From Acetomicrobium hydrogeniformans (GTDB lineage: Bacteria; Synergistota; Synergistia; Synergistales; JAFGMB01), in contig JAENYO010000003.1 in assembly GCA_016841745.1 (NCBI GenBank), positions 248,001 through 312,000 on the forward strand: a stretch of DNA of 64,000 nucleotides. The letters are read 5' to 3'. The position numbers and the translations under genes were made by a program. The notes under the pieces were generated by a model. It was not told the DNA's origin, ran no database searches, and saw only the letters and a list, made by a program, of their open reading frames with translations. Positions 1 to 7,768 of this stretch are shown here, in pieces; the stretch's first letter is position 1, and each line of letters opens with the position of its first letter.

Positions 1-249
1 GCTTATATCCTCCCATGGGCATATGATTACCTGGTCTGGGGAGTTGTCCGTGGTGAACAGTCCAGATCTACCCTGTTTGGCAATACCTATCCGGTCGTTT
101 TTTTCCAGGTAAGCATTCTGGTAGGTCTCTGCCTTATGTGTCTCTATTTCCTTGTTGAATTTATCCAGTGGCTGCGAATTATTCTTGACAAATCACCGAT
201 CCCTGAAGAAATGCTGTCTGCAAGAAAGGAAGCTGAATCATGGATTTAA
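1..249 (+). CDS. TRAP transporter small permease (DctQ-like), 3' part
   Basis: The gene is cut by the left edge of the window; frame 1 is open from base 1 to a TAA at 247-249. The 82 visible residues contain a hydrophobic helix (LVGLCLMCLYFLVEF) followed by a short basic and then acidic cytoplasmic tail, as in the last helix of DctQ-type small permeases. It overlaps the DctM start by 10 bases, which is typical translational coupling in TRAP operons. DctQ families are weakly conserved, so the call rests mainly on the tight linkage to DctM. The substrate-binding protein gene should lie upstream, outside the window. Confidence 0.8.
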   Translation, partial: AYILPWAYDYLVWGVVRGEQSRSTLFGNTYPVVFFQVSILVGLCLMCLYFLVEFIQWLRIILDKSPIPEEMLSARKEAESWI

Positions 250-1547
250 TAATCCTTGCCTCCCTTATAATATTTACAGTCCTTATTTTCAGTGGAGTTC
301 CCATCCCCTTTGGTTTCCTTGTATCCACTATTTTTCTGACAATAACTAAAGGGATAGACCCCTCCTTTCTGCTTCCGGTAGGCTTTGCCAAGATGAACTC
401 AGTTACACTGCTGAGCCTTCCCTTTTTTATCGCAACGGGTTATATCGTAACCGGAGGTAGTATTGCCAGGCGGCTCATAGATCTTGTTAATGTTATGGTG
501 GGTAGAATGACAGGCGGACTTGGAGTCGTAGCAGTTGTTGTTTCCTGCGTTTTTGGCGCCATCTCCGGTGCTGCGGCTTCCTCGGTTATCGCTATTGGAA
601 CTATAATGATCCCCCAGATGGAGGAGCACGGATATCCCCGGGGATATTCGGCAGCCCTTATAAGTTCTGCTGCCGTTCTCAGCACTATGATACCTCCCAG
701 TCTGGCCATGATAATGTATGCCTTTGTCACAGGTCAGTCCGTAGCAGCCTGTTTCCTGGCCACTATTGGACCGGGTCTGCTCCTTGCTACACTGTTCTGT
801 ATCATCAATGTATTCATGGTCAAAAAAATGCCCTCAGTTGAGGTTCTTCCCAAAAAACCCTTCGATGAACAGATGAAACTTGTGGGTACTAAAACCAGAT
901 CAGCCTTTGGAGCAATACTTCTGCCGGTAATGATCCTTGGCGGTATTTACGGCGGAATAATGACTCCAACTGAAGCTGCTGCCGCAGCAGTGTTCTATTC
1001 CATAGTAATGAGCGTAGTAATATACAGGGAAATGAAAATTGGAAAGATGCTTTTCCTTCTGAGGTCTTCTGCTGTAACTACGGGTACCATGATGCTTATG
1101 ACCTTTTTTGCTGCCATTCTCAGCCGGATCTATACCATGGAAAGGGTGCCTCAGCAGATAGCCCAGGTTCTCCTGGGAGTTACGTCAAATAAAGTTTTAC
1201 TGCTCCTCCTTATAAATCTTTTCCTGATATTCATAGGAATGATAATGGATGAGCTCAGCGGCATCCTTATGGTTACACCCCTCCTGTATCCGGTAGTCCT
1301 TCAGTTGGGTATCCATCCCATACATTTTGCAGCTATTCTGGGCACCAATCTTGGAATGGGGATGATGACCCCTCCCATGGCGGGTATTCTCTACATCGGA
1401 GCCAGAACAGGAAATGTCACCATAGATAAAATGATGAAACCGGCCATGTTCCTTATCATTTTTGGCTCAATTCCGGCAATTCTTCTTACTACATTCTGGG
1501 AACCCCTTTCCATGTTCCTTCCGGGGCTTGCCGGGTTTATACACTAA
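240..1547 (+). CDS. TRAP transporter large permease (DctM family)
   Basis: A 435-residue, very hydrophobic protein of the usual DctM length, with about 12 membrane segments. Signatures include the Gly/Ala/Ser-rich loop GAISGAAASSVIAIG near residue 107, followed by MIPQMEEHGYPRGYSAALISSAA and the Pro-rich MIPPSLAMIMY, then GGIMTPTEAAAAAVFYS near 237. All are characteristic of the ion-coupled translocating subunit of TRAP transporters. It imports an organic acid together with Na+ or H+. The genes downstream (enolase-superfamily enzyme, FCD regulator, opine dehydrogenase) suggest an organic or amino acid substrate, but its identity cannot be read from sequence. Confidence 0.95.
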   Translation: MDLIILASLIIFTVLIFSGVPIPFGFLVSTIFLTITKGIDPSFLLPVGFAKMNSVTLLSLPFFIATGYIVTGGSIARRLIDLVNVMVGRMTGGLGVVAVVVSCVFGAISGAAASSVIAIGTIMIPQMEEHGYPRGYSAALISSAAVLSTMIPPSLAMIMYAFVTGQSVAACFLATIGPGLLLATLFCIINVFMVKKMPSVEVLPKKPFDEQMKLVGTKTRSAFGAILLPVMILGGIYGGIMTPTEAAAAAVFYSIVMSVVIYREMKIGKMLFLLRSSAVTTGTMMLMTFFAAILSRIYTMERVPQQIAQVLLGVTSNKVLLLLLINLFLIFIGMIMDELSGILMVTPLLYPVVLQLGIHPIHFAAILGTNLGMGMMTPPMAGILYIGARTGNVTIDKMMKPAMFLIIFGSIPAILLTTFWEPLSMFLPGLAGFIH

Positions 1548-1589
1548 CAGGAAATTTACACAGATAAGAAAGGTGATGGAATAACTGAT

Positions 1590-2717
1590 ATGCGAATAAC
1601 ATCCATAGAAATAATCGAAACCTGTATTCCTCTGCCACATCCTTACAAGTTGTCCAGACGTTATGGTTTCCTCAGGGATACAAAACCGGTAATAGTTAAG
1701 ATCAACACCGATGAAGGTCTTTGCGGATATGGCGAAACAGATCCCATGGGCAAATTTACCGGTGAGACTCCTGAAACCGTAGCTGCTGTTCTTAAGGAAG
1801 ATCTTGTGCCAGCCATTATCGGTGAGGATCCAACCAATGTGCTTATGATAAATCAGATACTGGAGTCCATGGTTCGTGATAACCACATGGCAAAGGGTGC
1901 TATCGATATGGCATGCCACGACCTGCTGGGTAAAGCTGCAGGTATGCCTCTCTATCGTGTTCTTGGCGGCGCCCTTTATGAAGATATCCCGATAATGGGT
2001 TCCATAGGTGGAGGCACTATTGAAGAAACCGTTGCAGCTGCTGAGAAAGTGCGGAACAGTAAGTATCATTCCATTATGGTGAAGGTGGGTGGTGACCCGG
2101 TCCATGACGGTAACAGGGTGCTGGCGGTCAGGGATGCTCTCGGAAAGGATTATCCAATAATAGTGGATGCCAACCAGGGCTATGATATGGCTGCTGCCAT
2201 GAAGTTTATCGGAATAGCAAAGGAAGCAGATCCTGTGCTTTTTGAACAGCCCATCGATGCCGAGAATATCGAAGGTATAGCGGCTATCCGTCAAAAGTGC
2301 GGAGTTCCCGTATCTGTTGACGAAAGCATTCTTTCTTACAGGCATGCCCAGGAGGTAATAAGGCTTGGGGCGGCGGATGTCTTCAGTATAAAGGTATGCA
2401 AGAACGGCGGGGTCAGGAATTCCCTTCAAATAATAGAACTTGCAAGGAGCAAGGGAATCGATATCCTCTTCAATTCCATGATAGAGGAAGGTATTACCCA
2501 GGCTGCATCCCTTAATATTGCCCTTACCGTATCGAATCTTTATGAATATGGTCACGCATACTTCTCACCCCTTCGTCTTGACGCTGATATTACGAACTAC
2601 TGTTCAAATATCGTTGATGGAAGGGTAAAGGCTCCTGAAGGTCCTGGGTTGGGTGTTGAAATTCTTGATGATGTCCTTGACAGGTATGTCAGCAGAAGAG
2701 TTACCATAGAAAAGTAG
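1590..2717 (+). CDS. Enolase-superfamily enzyme (mandelate racemase / muconate lactonizing type)
   Basis: A 375-residue protein with an N-terminal capping domain and a C-terminal barrel. The three metal ligands are visible as Asp193 (IIVDANQ), Glu219 (LFEQPID) and Asp244/Glu245 (VDES). The lysine expected on the sixth strand is Lys268 in SIKVCKNGG. At the second-strand KxK position the sequence reads Met163-Val-Lys165, so only the second lysine is kept. The family abstracts a proton next to a carboxylate (racemisation, epimerisation, cycloisomerisation or dehydration). It lies 42 bases after the TRAP permease and is probably co-transcribed, so it may act on the imported substrate. The exact reaction is not predictable. 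Confidence 0.9.
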   Translation: MRITSIEIIETCIPLPHPYKLSRRYGFLRDTKPVIVKINTDEGLCGYGETDPMGKFTGETPETVAAVLKEDLVPAIIGEDPTNVLMINQILESMVRDNHMAKGAIDMACHDLLGKAAGMPLYRVLGGALYEDIPIMGSIGGGTIEETVAAAEKVRNSKYHSIMVKVGGDPVHDGNRVLAVRDALGKDYPIIVDANQGYDMAAAMKFIGIAKEADPVLFEQPIDAENIEGIAAIRQKCGVPVSVDESILSYRHAQEVIRLGAADVFSIKVCKNGGVRNSLQIIELARSKGIDILFNSMIEEGITQAASLNIALTVSNLYEYGHAYFSPLRLDADITNYCSNIVDGRVKAPEGPGLGVEILDDVLDRYVSRRVTIEK

Positions 2718-2719
2718 AA

Positions 2720-2757
2720 AAACTCAGGCCGGGCAAAAGCCCGGCCTGAGTTTAAAT
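2720..2757. terminator. Bidirectional rho-independent terminator
   Basis: A perfect GC-rich stem (ACTCAGGCCGGGC, loop AAAA, then its complement) is followed by TTTAAATT on the plus strand and preceded by an A-rich run for the minus strand. It separates the convergent enolase-superfamily and GntR genes. Confidence 0.9.
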
Positions 2758-2789
2758 TAAGGTTGAATTCTTGAGAAGGGGCAGATTGG

Positions 2790-3494
2790 TTACTTTATAA
2801 CGATCTTCATCCGTTTAAGGTGGTTCTCCATTTCTTCTATTGCTTTGGCAGAATCACGTCTGACGATTAGCTCGAGGATCTGTTCATGTTCGTTCATCAT
2901 GTCTTCCCATGTTTCGATGGGAATATGAAGGTATCTTGTTCTCTGGGCATCGAACTCTCCGCGGATCGAGTTCAGAAATTTGACCGCAAGGCTGTTCCCT
3001 GCTATTTCAGCAAGGATCCTGTGAAATTCTGCCCTTGGTTTGAGACTTGACTCTGACAGTTCCCGCCCGAATCTACGTTCTTCATCGATAACAGACTTGA
3101 GCCTTTCAAATTCTTCATCTGTTCCTCTCTCTATAGCCCAGCGGATGATCTGGGTTTCCAGGAGGATCCTGATCTCCATTAGTTCGATGATGGAAACGTT
3201 TTCGGACAGGTGCTCGGTAAGTTCCCGGTTGATTATCTGCTGGAGTGCATCTTCAGCGATAAAGGTTCCCTGTCCTGGCTTTGCTTCCAGAATGTTAAGT
3301 ATGGAAAGGGCTTTAAGGGCTTCTCTTATGCAGTTGCGGCTTACCTGGAACTTTTCGGCAAGGGCTATTTCTCCGGGGATCTTTTCTCCTGGATGCCATT
3401 TACCGCTTTTGACCGCATCCAGGATCTGGTGCAGCACATCTTCGTAGAGGGTCGATTTATTTGCAGGTTTGAACAAGATCTTCCACCTTCTCAT
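2790..3494 (-). CDS. GntR-family regulator, FadR/FCD subfamily
   Basis: A 234-residue protein. The N-terminal winged helix-turn-helix (about residues 15-80) contains GEKIPGEIALAEKFQVSRN and CIREALKAL, followed by the wing LEAKPGQGTFI. The C-terminal all-helical FCD domain (about 95-230) carries the Asp/His metal or ligand pattern (EFHRILAEIAGN, and MMNEHEQILELI). FCD regulators usually sense small carboxylic acids and control neighbouring catabolic genes. It lies between the TRAP/enolase operon and the opine dehydrogenase and is divergent from the latter, so it probably regulates one or both. A palindrome at 3568-3579 in the divergent gap is a candidate operator. Confidence 0.93.
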   Translation of the reverse strand: MRRWKILFKPANKSTLYEDVLHQILDAVKSGKWHPGEKIPGEIALAEKFQVSRNCIREALKALSILNILEAKPGQGTFIAEDALQQIINRELTEHLSENVSIIELMEIRILLETQIIRWAIERGTDEEFERLKSVIDEERRFGRELSESSLKPRAEFHRILAEIAGNSLAVKFLNSIRGEFDAQRTRYLHIPIETWEDMMNEHEQILELIVRRDSAKAIEEMENHLKRMKIVIK

Positions 3495-3567
3495 TGTTTT
3501 TTACCACAAGGGATCAAGAGGTCTAAAAACTGTAGTTAATAAGCAAATCAGTTCATTATAACAAACA

Positions 3568-3579
3568 GATAGATCTATC
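3568..3579. promoter_or_regulatory. Perfect 12-bp palindrome, candidate GntR operator
   Basis: GATAGATCTATC reads the same on both strands. It lies in the divergent gap between the GntR gene and the opine dehydrogenase gene, 35 bases upstream of the -35 box of the latter. Assignment to the GntR protein is inferred from position only. Confidence 0.4.
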
Positions 3580-3614
3580 CGTTGGTATTGAACTATCTTT
3601 GGTCTAAACTATCA

Positions 3615-3643
3615 TTGACAAGTATAAATGATATGTCTATTCT
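3615..3643 (+). promoter_or_regulatory. Sigma-70-type promoter for the opine dehydrogenase gene
   Basis: TTGACA at 3615-3620, a 17-base spacer, then TATTCT at 3638-3643. The -35 box is perfect and spacing is optimal. The start codon follows 53 bases later, after a GGGGG ribosome-binding stretch. Confidence 0.7.
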
Positions 3644-3696
3644 ATATGTATATATGTAGGACATCAAGACATTTAAACTTTCAGGGGGTATAAATC

Positions 3697-4779
3697 ATGA
3701 GAACAATAGCTGTTTTGGGAGCAGGAAACGGAGGACAGGCCTTAAGCGCCCATCTTTCCCTTAAGGGTAATGACGTGAGGCTCTATGAGCATCCTGCTTT
3801 TGCGGAAAAACTGGAAATTATAAAGGAAAAGGGTGGCATCGAACTTCATGGCGCTATAGAAGGATTTGCCAGGTTGAAGGCGTCCTCTGATATGGAAGAA
3901 GTGCTTAAGGGAGCCGAGATAGCCTATGTGGTAGTTCCTTCGTTCGGCCAGATGCCCATAATGCAAGAAGCCATACCATATCTGGAAGATGGTATGAAAT
4001 TTGTTTTTATTCCAGGTAATTTCGGTTCACTGGAGGCCGCAAAGCTTCTTAAAGAGAATGGTTCGACAAAGGATGTCCTTCTTTGTGAAACAGATACCCT
4101 TCCCTATGCCTGCAGGGCAGATGCCCCGGGTAAGGTTCATGTCTGGGGTTTAAAGACAGGTATGTCCATCGCGGCATTTTCTGCATCCAGAACAGGAGAG
4201 CTTATCAGGGATATTCAGGATGTATTTCCCATTCCTCTGAAAGCGGCAAAGAACGTACTTAATATCGCTTTTTCGAATCTCAATATGATCGTTCATTGTG
4301 CCGCGGTTCTTCTCAATGCCGGACGCATAGAAGGTACCAATGGCGACTTCCGTTTTTACACCGACGGTATCACCCCCGCAGTGGGTAGGTTGGAAGAACT
4401 TCTGGACGCAGAGAGGGTCAAGGTAGGAGATGCATATGGCCTGGGTTTGGTTCCAGCGGTTGAATGGATTAAAAGTGCTTATCCATTGGAAGGAAACAGC
4501 ATCTATGAACTCCTTTCAAAGAATCCCGTATACGCGAAACATGGGTCGGATGCTCCTAAAACGGTAAAACACAGGTATGTTACGGAAGATGTTCCCAACC
4601 TGCTTGTACCTGTAGTGAGTTTTGCCAGGGTAGCAGGAGTGGATACCCCCCTTATTGACAGCCTCATCAATCTTCTTTCTGCGATCAATGGCGATAATTA
4701 CAGGGAAGAAGGAAGGAATCTTTCCCGGCTTGGACTTGAAGGACTTTCTCTGGAAGACATATCCGGGATGATCTCCTGA
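3697..4779 (+). CDS. NAD/NADP octopine/nopaline dehydrogenase family protein
   Basis: A 360-residue protein. The N-terminal Rossmann fold opens with VLGAGNGGQALSAHLSLKG (dinucleotide-binding GxGxxG variant typical of opine dehydrogenases), followed by PGNFGSLEAAKLL near residue 108. The C-terminal all-helical domain includes LNIAFSNLNMIVHCA, which carries the catalytic His/Asn region, and HRYVTEDVPNLLVPVVSFA. The family reductively condenses an amino acid with a keto acid or runs the reverse. A second member lies at 26785-27879. It has its own promoter and is divergent from a GntR regulator. The substrate is unknown; oxidative release of an amino acid from an imported opine-like compound is plausible given the TRAP transporter nearby. 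Confidence 0.9.
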   Translation: MRTIAVLGAGNGGQALSAHLSLKGNDVRLYEHPAFAEKLEIIKEKGGIELHGAIEGFARLKASSDMEEVLKGAEIAYVVVPSFGQMPIMQEAIPYLEDGMKFVFIPGNFGSLEAAKLLKENGSTKDVLLCETDTLPYACRADAPGKVHVWGLKTGMSIAAFSASRTGELIRDIQDVFPIPLKAAKNVLNIAFSNLNMIVHCAAVLLNAGRIEGTNGDFRFYTDGITPAVGRLEELLDAERVKVGDAYGLGLVPAVEWIKSAYPLEGNSIYELLSKNPVYAKHGSDAPKTVKHRYVTEDVPNLLVPVVSFARVAGVDTPLIDSLINLLSAINGDNYREEGRNLSRLGLEGLSLEDISGMIS

Positions 4780-4854
4780 TCCGGATAAAGATCCTCATAA
4801 AACTCCCTTACCGTGGAACAGAAAAAGGGCAAAATAGGTGCTTCTTTCTGTTTG

Positions 4855-4863
4855 TGTTATAAT
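4855..4863 (+). promoter_or_regulatory. Extended -10 promoter-like sequence
   Basis: TGT followed by a perfect TATAAT at 4858-4863, with no convincing -35 box. A transcript from here would meet the terminator at 4889-4924 after roughly 50 bases, so it would make a very short RNA or a leader for the small gene at 5023. The site could be fortuitous. Confidence 0.35.
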
Positions 4864-4888
4864 ACGCATGTACTAACCAGAAAGTCTG

Positions 4889-4924
4889 AAGGCCGCTCTG
4901 GAAAGCCAGAGCGGCCTTTTCTTT
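4889..4924 (+). terminator. Rho-independent terminator
   Basis: A perfect 11-bp stem (GGCCGCTCTGG / CCAGAGCGGCC, loop AAAG) is followed by TTTTCTTTT. It ends the opine dehydrogenase transcript or the short RNA that may start near 4870. Confidence 0.92.
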
Positions 4925-5022
4925 TAGCGGCACTTCCCGCCATGCAGTTACGATGGTACCGAAACATCATATCTCTTGTGCCGTTATTTTCGGAATATGC
5001 AGGAAAGGTAAGGTAACACCGA

Positions 5023-5187
5023 ATGAGTAACAAACTTGTTTACGTCGACGGAGATCCCTTCTGGATGACCCCCGAGGGTCGTTTTGAAGCGGCAGAACTC
5101 TGTAACGGACGAGTCGTGGAACGGATCATGCTTCGTACTTCCCATGGACTACAGATCCTTGGAAATACGGCTTTCCTCCAGGACTGA
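5023..5187 (+). CDS. Small hypothetical protein, 54 aa
   Basis: ATG at 5023 preceded by the purine-rich AGGAAAGGTAAGG; stop TGA at 5185-5187. The product starts MSNKLVYVDGDPFWMTPEGR and ends GLQILGNTAFLQD. Codon use resembles the neighbours, and the gene is bracketed by two strong terminators (4889 and 5239), as expected for an independently transcribed small gene. No domain, signal peptide or membrane helix is recognised. It could also be the remnant of a longer gene. Confidence 0.5.
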   Translation: MSNKLVYVDGDPFWMTPEGRFEAAELCNGRVVERIMLRTSHGLQILGNTAFLQD

Positions 5188-5238
5188 TATACTGATTCCC
5201 AGAGGGACATTCCTGTCCCTCCTGAGTAAGCAGTTCAA

Positions 5239-5268
5239 AGACCTCCCATCTGGGAGGTCTTTTTTTTT
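5239..5268 (+). terminator. Rho-independent terminator
   Basis: AGACCTCCCA / TGGGAGGTCT stem with a TC-containing loop, followed by nine or more T residues. It lies 50 bases after the small gene. Confidence 0.92.
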
Positions 5269-5356
5269 GAAGAAAATCCTGTAATTCCGGAATGAGGGAA
5301 TCTGTTATTCTGATTGAAATAAAGACCCTTCATCCTTTGCGAGAGACTGTTTAACT

Positions 5357-7768
5357 CTAAAGCTGGAACTCAATGGTCTCTCCGCAGCCGATCCTCAGGT
5401 CTGTGATCTCGTCACGAAAGGCTATCTTTACCTGTCCCCTGGGGCATGGCAGAGTCCTGATGGTAAGTTTTTCAGGGGTTATGGTTATCTCCATGGGATA
5501 GCTCCGGTAACGGATATGCATATGAAGTTCTCCCAGTTCGGAAGGTATCGATGGATTGAAGTGCAACATGCCTCCTCTAGCCTCGATCCCTGTATAGGCT
5601 CTTTGGAGGATATCTATAGTTCCGGCCATTGCCCCCAGGTGTATTCCTTCGGGTGTGGTCCCTCCCTGGATGTCGGCTACATCGCTTTCCAGAGCTTCGA
5701 GAAAGAGTTTCCAGGACTCGCTGCGACTGGATCTTGCCAGTACCCATGAATGTACCACCCTGCTAAGGGTGGAGCCATGTGATGTGCGTTTCAGGTAATA
5801 GTTAATATTTCGGGGGATTGTTTCGTATGGGAAGCTATATCCCAGCTGATCGAAGATACCGGTGAGCTCTTCCGATGAAAAGAGATAGAAGAGCATCAGG
5901 AGGTCCGCCTGCTTTGAGGCTTTGTACCTGTTGGGTGTATCCCCCTCAGCATCCAGAATACGGTCCAGTCTCTGAATATCACCGTATTTTTCCCGATAAC
6001 CATCCCAGTCAAATTCCTCCAGCTCTTCGTAGCCCTCGAACTGGCTCAGGATGCCGTCTTTCTGAAAAACGATCTTCATTTTCCGGGTGATATCCTTCCA
6101 GTGTTCCTTCTCTTTCTCTGTAAAACCGATTTTTTCGCATAGGGGTTTCCGCTCTGTTTCGGCAAGGAGTTCACATATTTCCAACGCACGGTTAAGTATC
6201 CAGACAGTCATGATATTAGTGTAGGTATTATTATTCAGACCGGGTTCATTTGCGCCGGGATAGGCATCATGATATTCGTCAGGCCCCATTACTCCGAGAA
6301 TCTCGTAGCGCCCGATCTCCTTGTTGAAACTGGTCTTGCTTGCCCAGAAACGGGCAATTTCCATGAACATCTCTGCTCCGTAAAAAGAGAGGAATTCCAG
6401 GTCCTCAGTAACCTGGAAGTATTGCCAGATGTTGTATGCCAGGGCAGCATTGACATGGCGCTGAAGGTGGGAATTGTCCGGGTTCCATCTCCCCGATTTA
6501 GGATTCAGATGGAGCTGCTGGGTTTCTTCCCGTCCGCTGCTTCCGCTCTGCCAGGGATACATGGCCCCCTGGTATCCTCTGTCTGCCGCAGCCTTGCGGG
6601 CTTTATCCAGCCGCCGGTATCTGTACATGAGAAGGGACCGGGTTATTTCGGGCATCCTGAAGTTGAGCAGAGGGAATATGAATATCTCATCCCAGAAAAT
6701 GTGCCCCCTGTAGGCCTCGCCGTGCCAGCCCCGACTGGGAACTCCCACATCAAGATCCATGGTGTGCCTGGAAGTTGTCTGTAGCAGGTGAAAGGTATAA
6801 AGGTGGAGAATACGGGCTGTCCATTCACTTTTATGGGGATCCGCGGGGCAGTAGTCGATCTCGAATCTGCGCCAGAGATGATCCCAGGCCATAACGTGGC
6901 TTTCCAGAAGTTCTTCGAATGAATCGGCTTCAACCACGGTTTTTTCTGCCTGGAGTCCGCTCTCGGAGATACCTTTATCTCTTGATGTATATAGACTCAC
7001 TATTTTTTCAAGTCGTATTTCATCATCTTCGTCGATCTCAAGGGAAAAGATCTGTCCCATATATCCTGGTTCAGTAATTTTTACCCTTTCAGGATTTAAC
7101 AGTTGATTGTTCCTGAAGATCCGAGTTCTTGCTGCTTCTGTGATCCTTAGCTCAGACTGATTTGTCTGTACTTTAAGGAGTATGCTCTCACTGTTTATTT
7201 CACCTTCATAAAGAGGTTCAAGATGACGGTTTGATAGAGATTTGTAACGGGAAACACCTCCATTAATTACTCTTCCGTCCAGGGCAGAGAGAAACTCTAT
7301 TTTCCCCGACCAGTTTTCTGCCCTTATTATAGTTTCCTGGGCAGCTATATGGGGGTTGGCCATGTGAACTATTCTGCGGTTTTTAAGGGCGGTTTTCCTT
7401 CCCTGGTGGTCGCGAAAATGGATTTCCCTGTGGAGGATACCCTTTCTAATGTCCAATCTCTGCTCGTAGGAAATGATCTCTACAGATCCAGGTTCGAACC
7501 ATTCTTCGTCATTTACGCGAAAACTGAGGGGAAGCCAGTTGGGAAGGTTGACCAGATCTTCGTTCTCTATGATCTTGCCAGCTATTTCCGTTTTCAGCCT
7601 GTTATATCCTCCGGCCAGGTAGGTCCCGGGATAATGGATGGAGCTGGCTCCATTCTCTGCAGAGGCACCTCGTGTTGCAAAATAACCGTTACCAAGGGTG
7701 CACAGGGCTTCACGGAGTTTTTCTTTTTCCGAGTCGAAAGTTTTATAGGTGAAATTCCAGGTGGTCAT
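5357..7768 (-). CDS. Glycoside hydrolase family 65 disaccharide phosphorylase (trehalose/maltose/kojibiose type)
   Basis: An 803-residue protein of usual GH65 length. The N-terminal beta-sandwich begins with LREALCTLGNGYFATRG and SIHYPGTYLAGGYNR. The (alpha/alpha)6 barrel contains DLDVGVPSRGWHGEAYRGHIFWDE and the catalytic acid Glu498 in GPDEYHD; phosphate-binding HGST..SRVVHSW follows later. The family splits an alpha-linked glucose disaccharide with phosphate to glucose plus beta-glucose-1-phosphate. The gene overlaps the upstream HAD fusion gene by 4 bases (ATGA), and the beta-phosphoglucomutase half of that protein would consume the product. Because the partner also carries a trehalose-6-phosphate phosphatase domain, trehalose is the likeliest substrate. 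Cytoplasmic; no signal peptide. Confidence 0.93.
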   Translation of the reverse strand: MTTWNFTYKTFDSEKEKLREALCTLGNGYFATRGASAENGASSIHYPGTYLAGGYNRLKTEIAGKIIENEDLVNLPNWLPLSFRVNDEEWFEPGSVEIISYEQRLDIRKGILHREIHFRDHQGRKTALKNRRIVHMANPHIAAQETIIRAENWSGKIEFLSALDGRVINGGVSRYKSLSNRHLEPLYEGEINSESILLKVQTNQSELRITEAARTRIFRNNQLLNPERVKITEPGYMGQIFSLEIDEDDEIRLEKIVSLYTSRDKGISESGLQAEKTVVEADSFEELLESHVMAWDHLWRRFEIDYCPADPHKSEWTARILHLYTFHLLQTTSRHTMDLDVGVPSRGWHGEAYRGHIFWDEIFIFPLLNFRMPEITRSLLMYRYRRLDKARKAAADRGYQGAMYPWQSGSSGREETQQLHLNPKSGRWNPDNSHLQRHVNAALAYNIWQYFQVTEDLEFLSFYGAEMFMEIARFWASKTSFNKEIGRYEILGVMGPDEYHDAYPGANEPGLNNNTYTNIMTVWILNRALEICELLAETERKPLCEKIGFTEKEKEHWKDITRKMKIVFQKDGILSQFEGYEELEEFDWDGYREKYGDIQRLDRILDAEGDTPNRYKASKQADLLMLFYLFSSEELTGIFDQLGYSFPYETIPRNINYYLKRTSHGSTLSRVVHSWVLARSSRSESWKLFLEALESDVADIQGGTTPEGIHLGAMAGTIDILQRAYTGIEARGGMLHFNPSIPSELGELHMHIRYRSYPMEITITPEKLTIRTLPCPRGQVKIAFRDEITDLRIGCGETIEFQL

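Noticed and set aside
4813-5016. 67-codon GTG-started frame after the opine dehydrogenase
   Set aside because: It runs through a strong terminator hairpin and has no ribosome-binding site.
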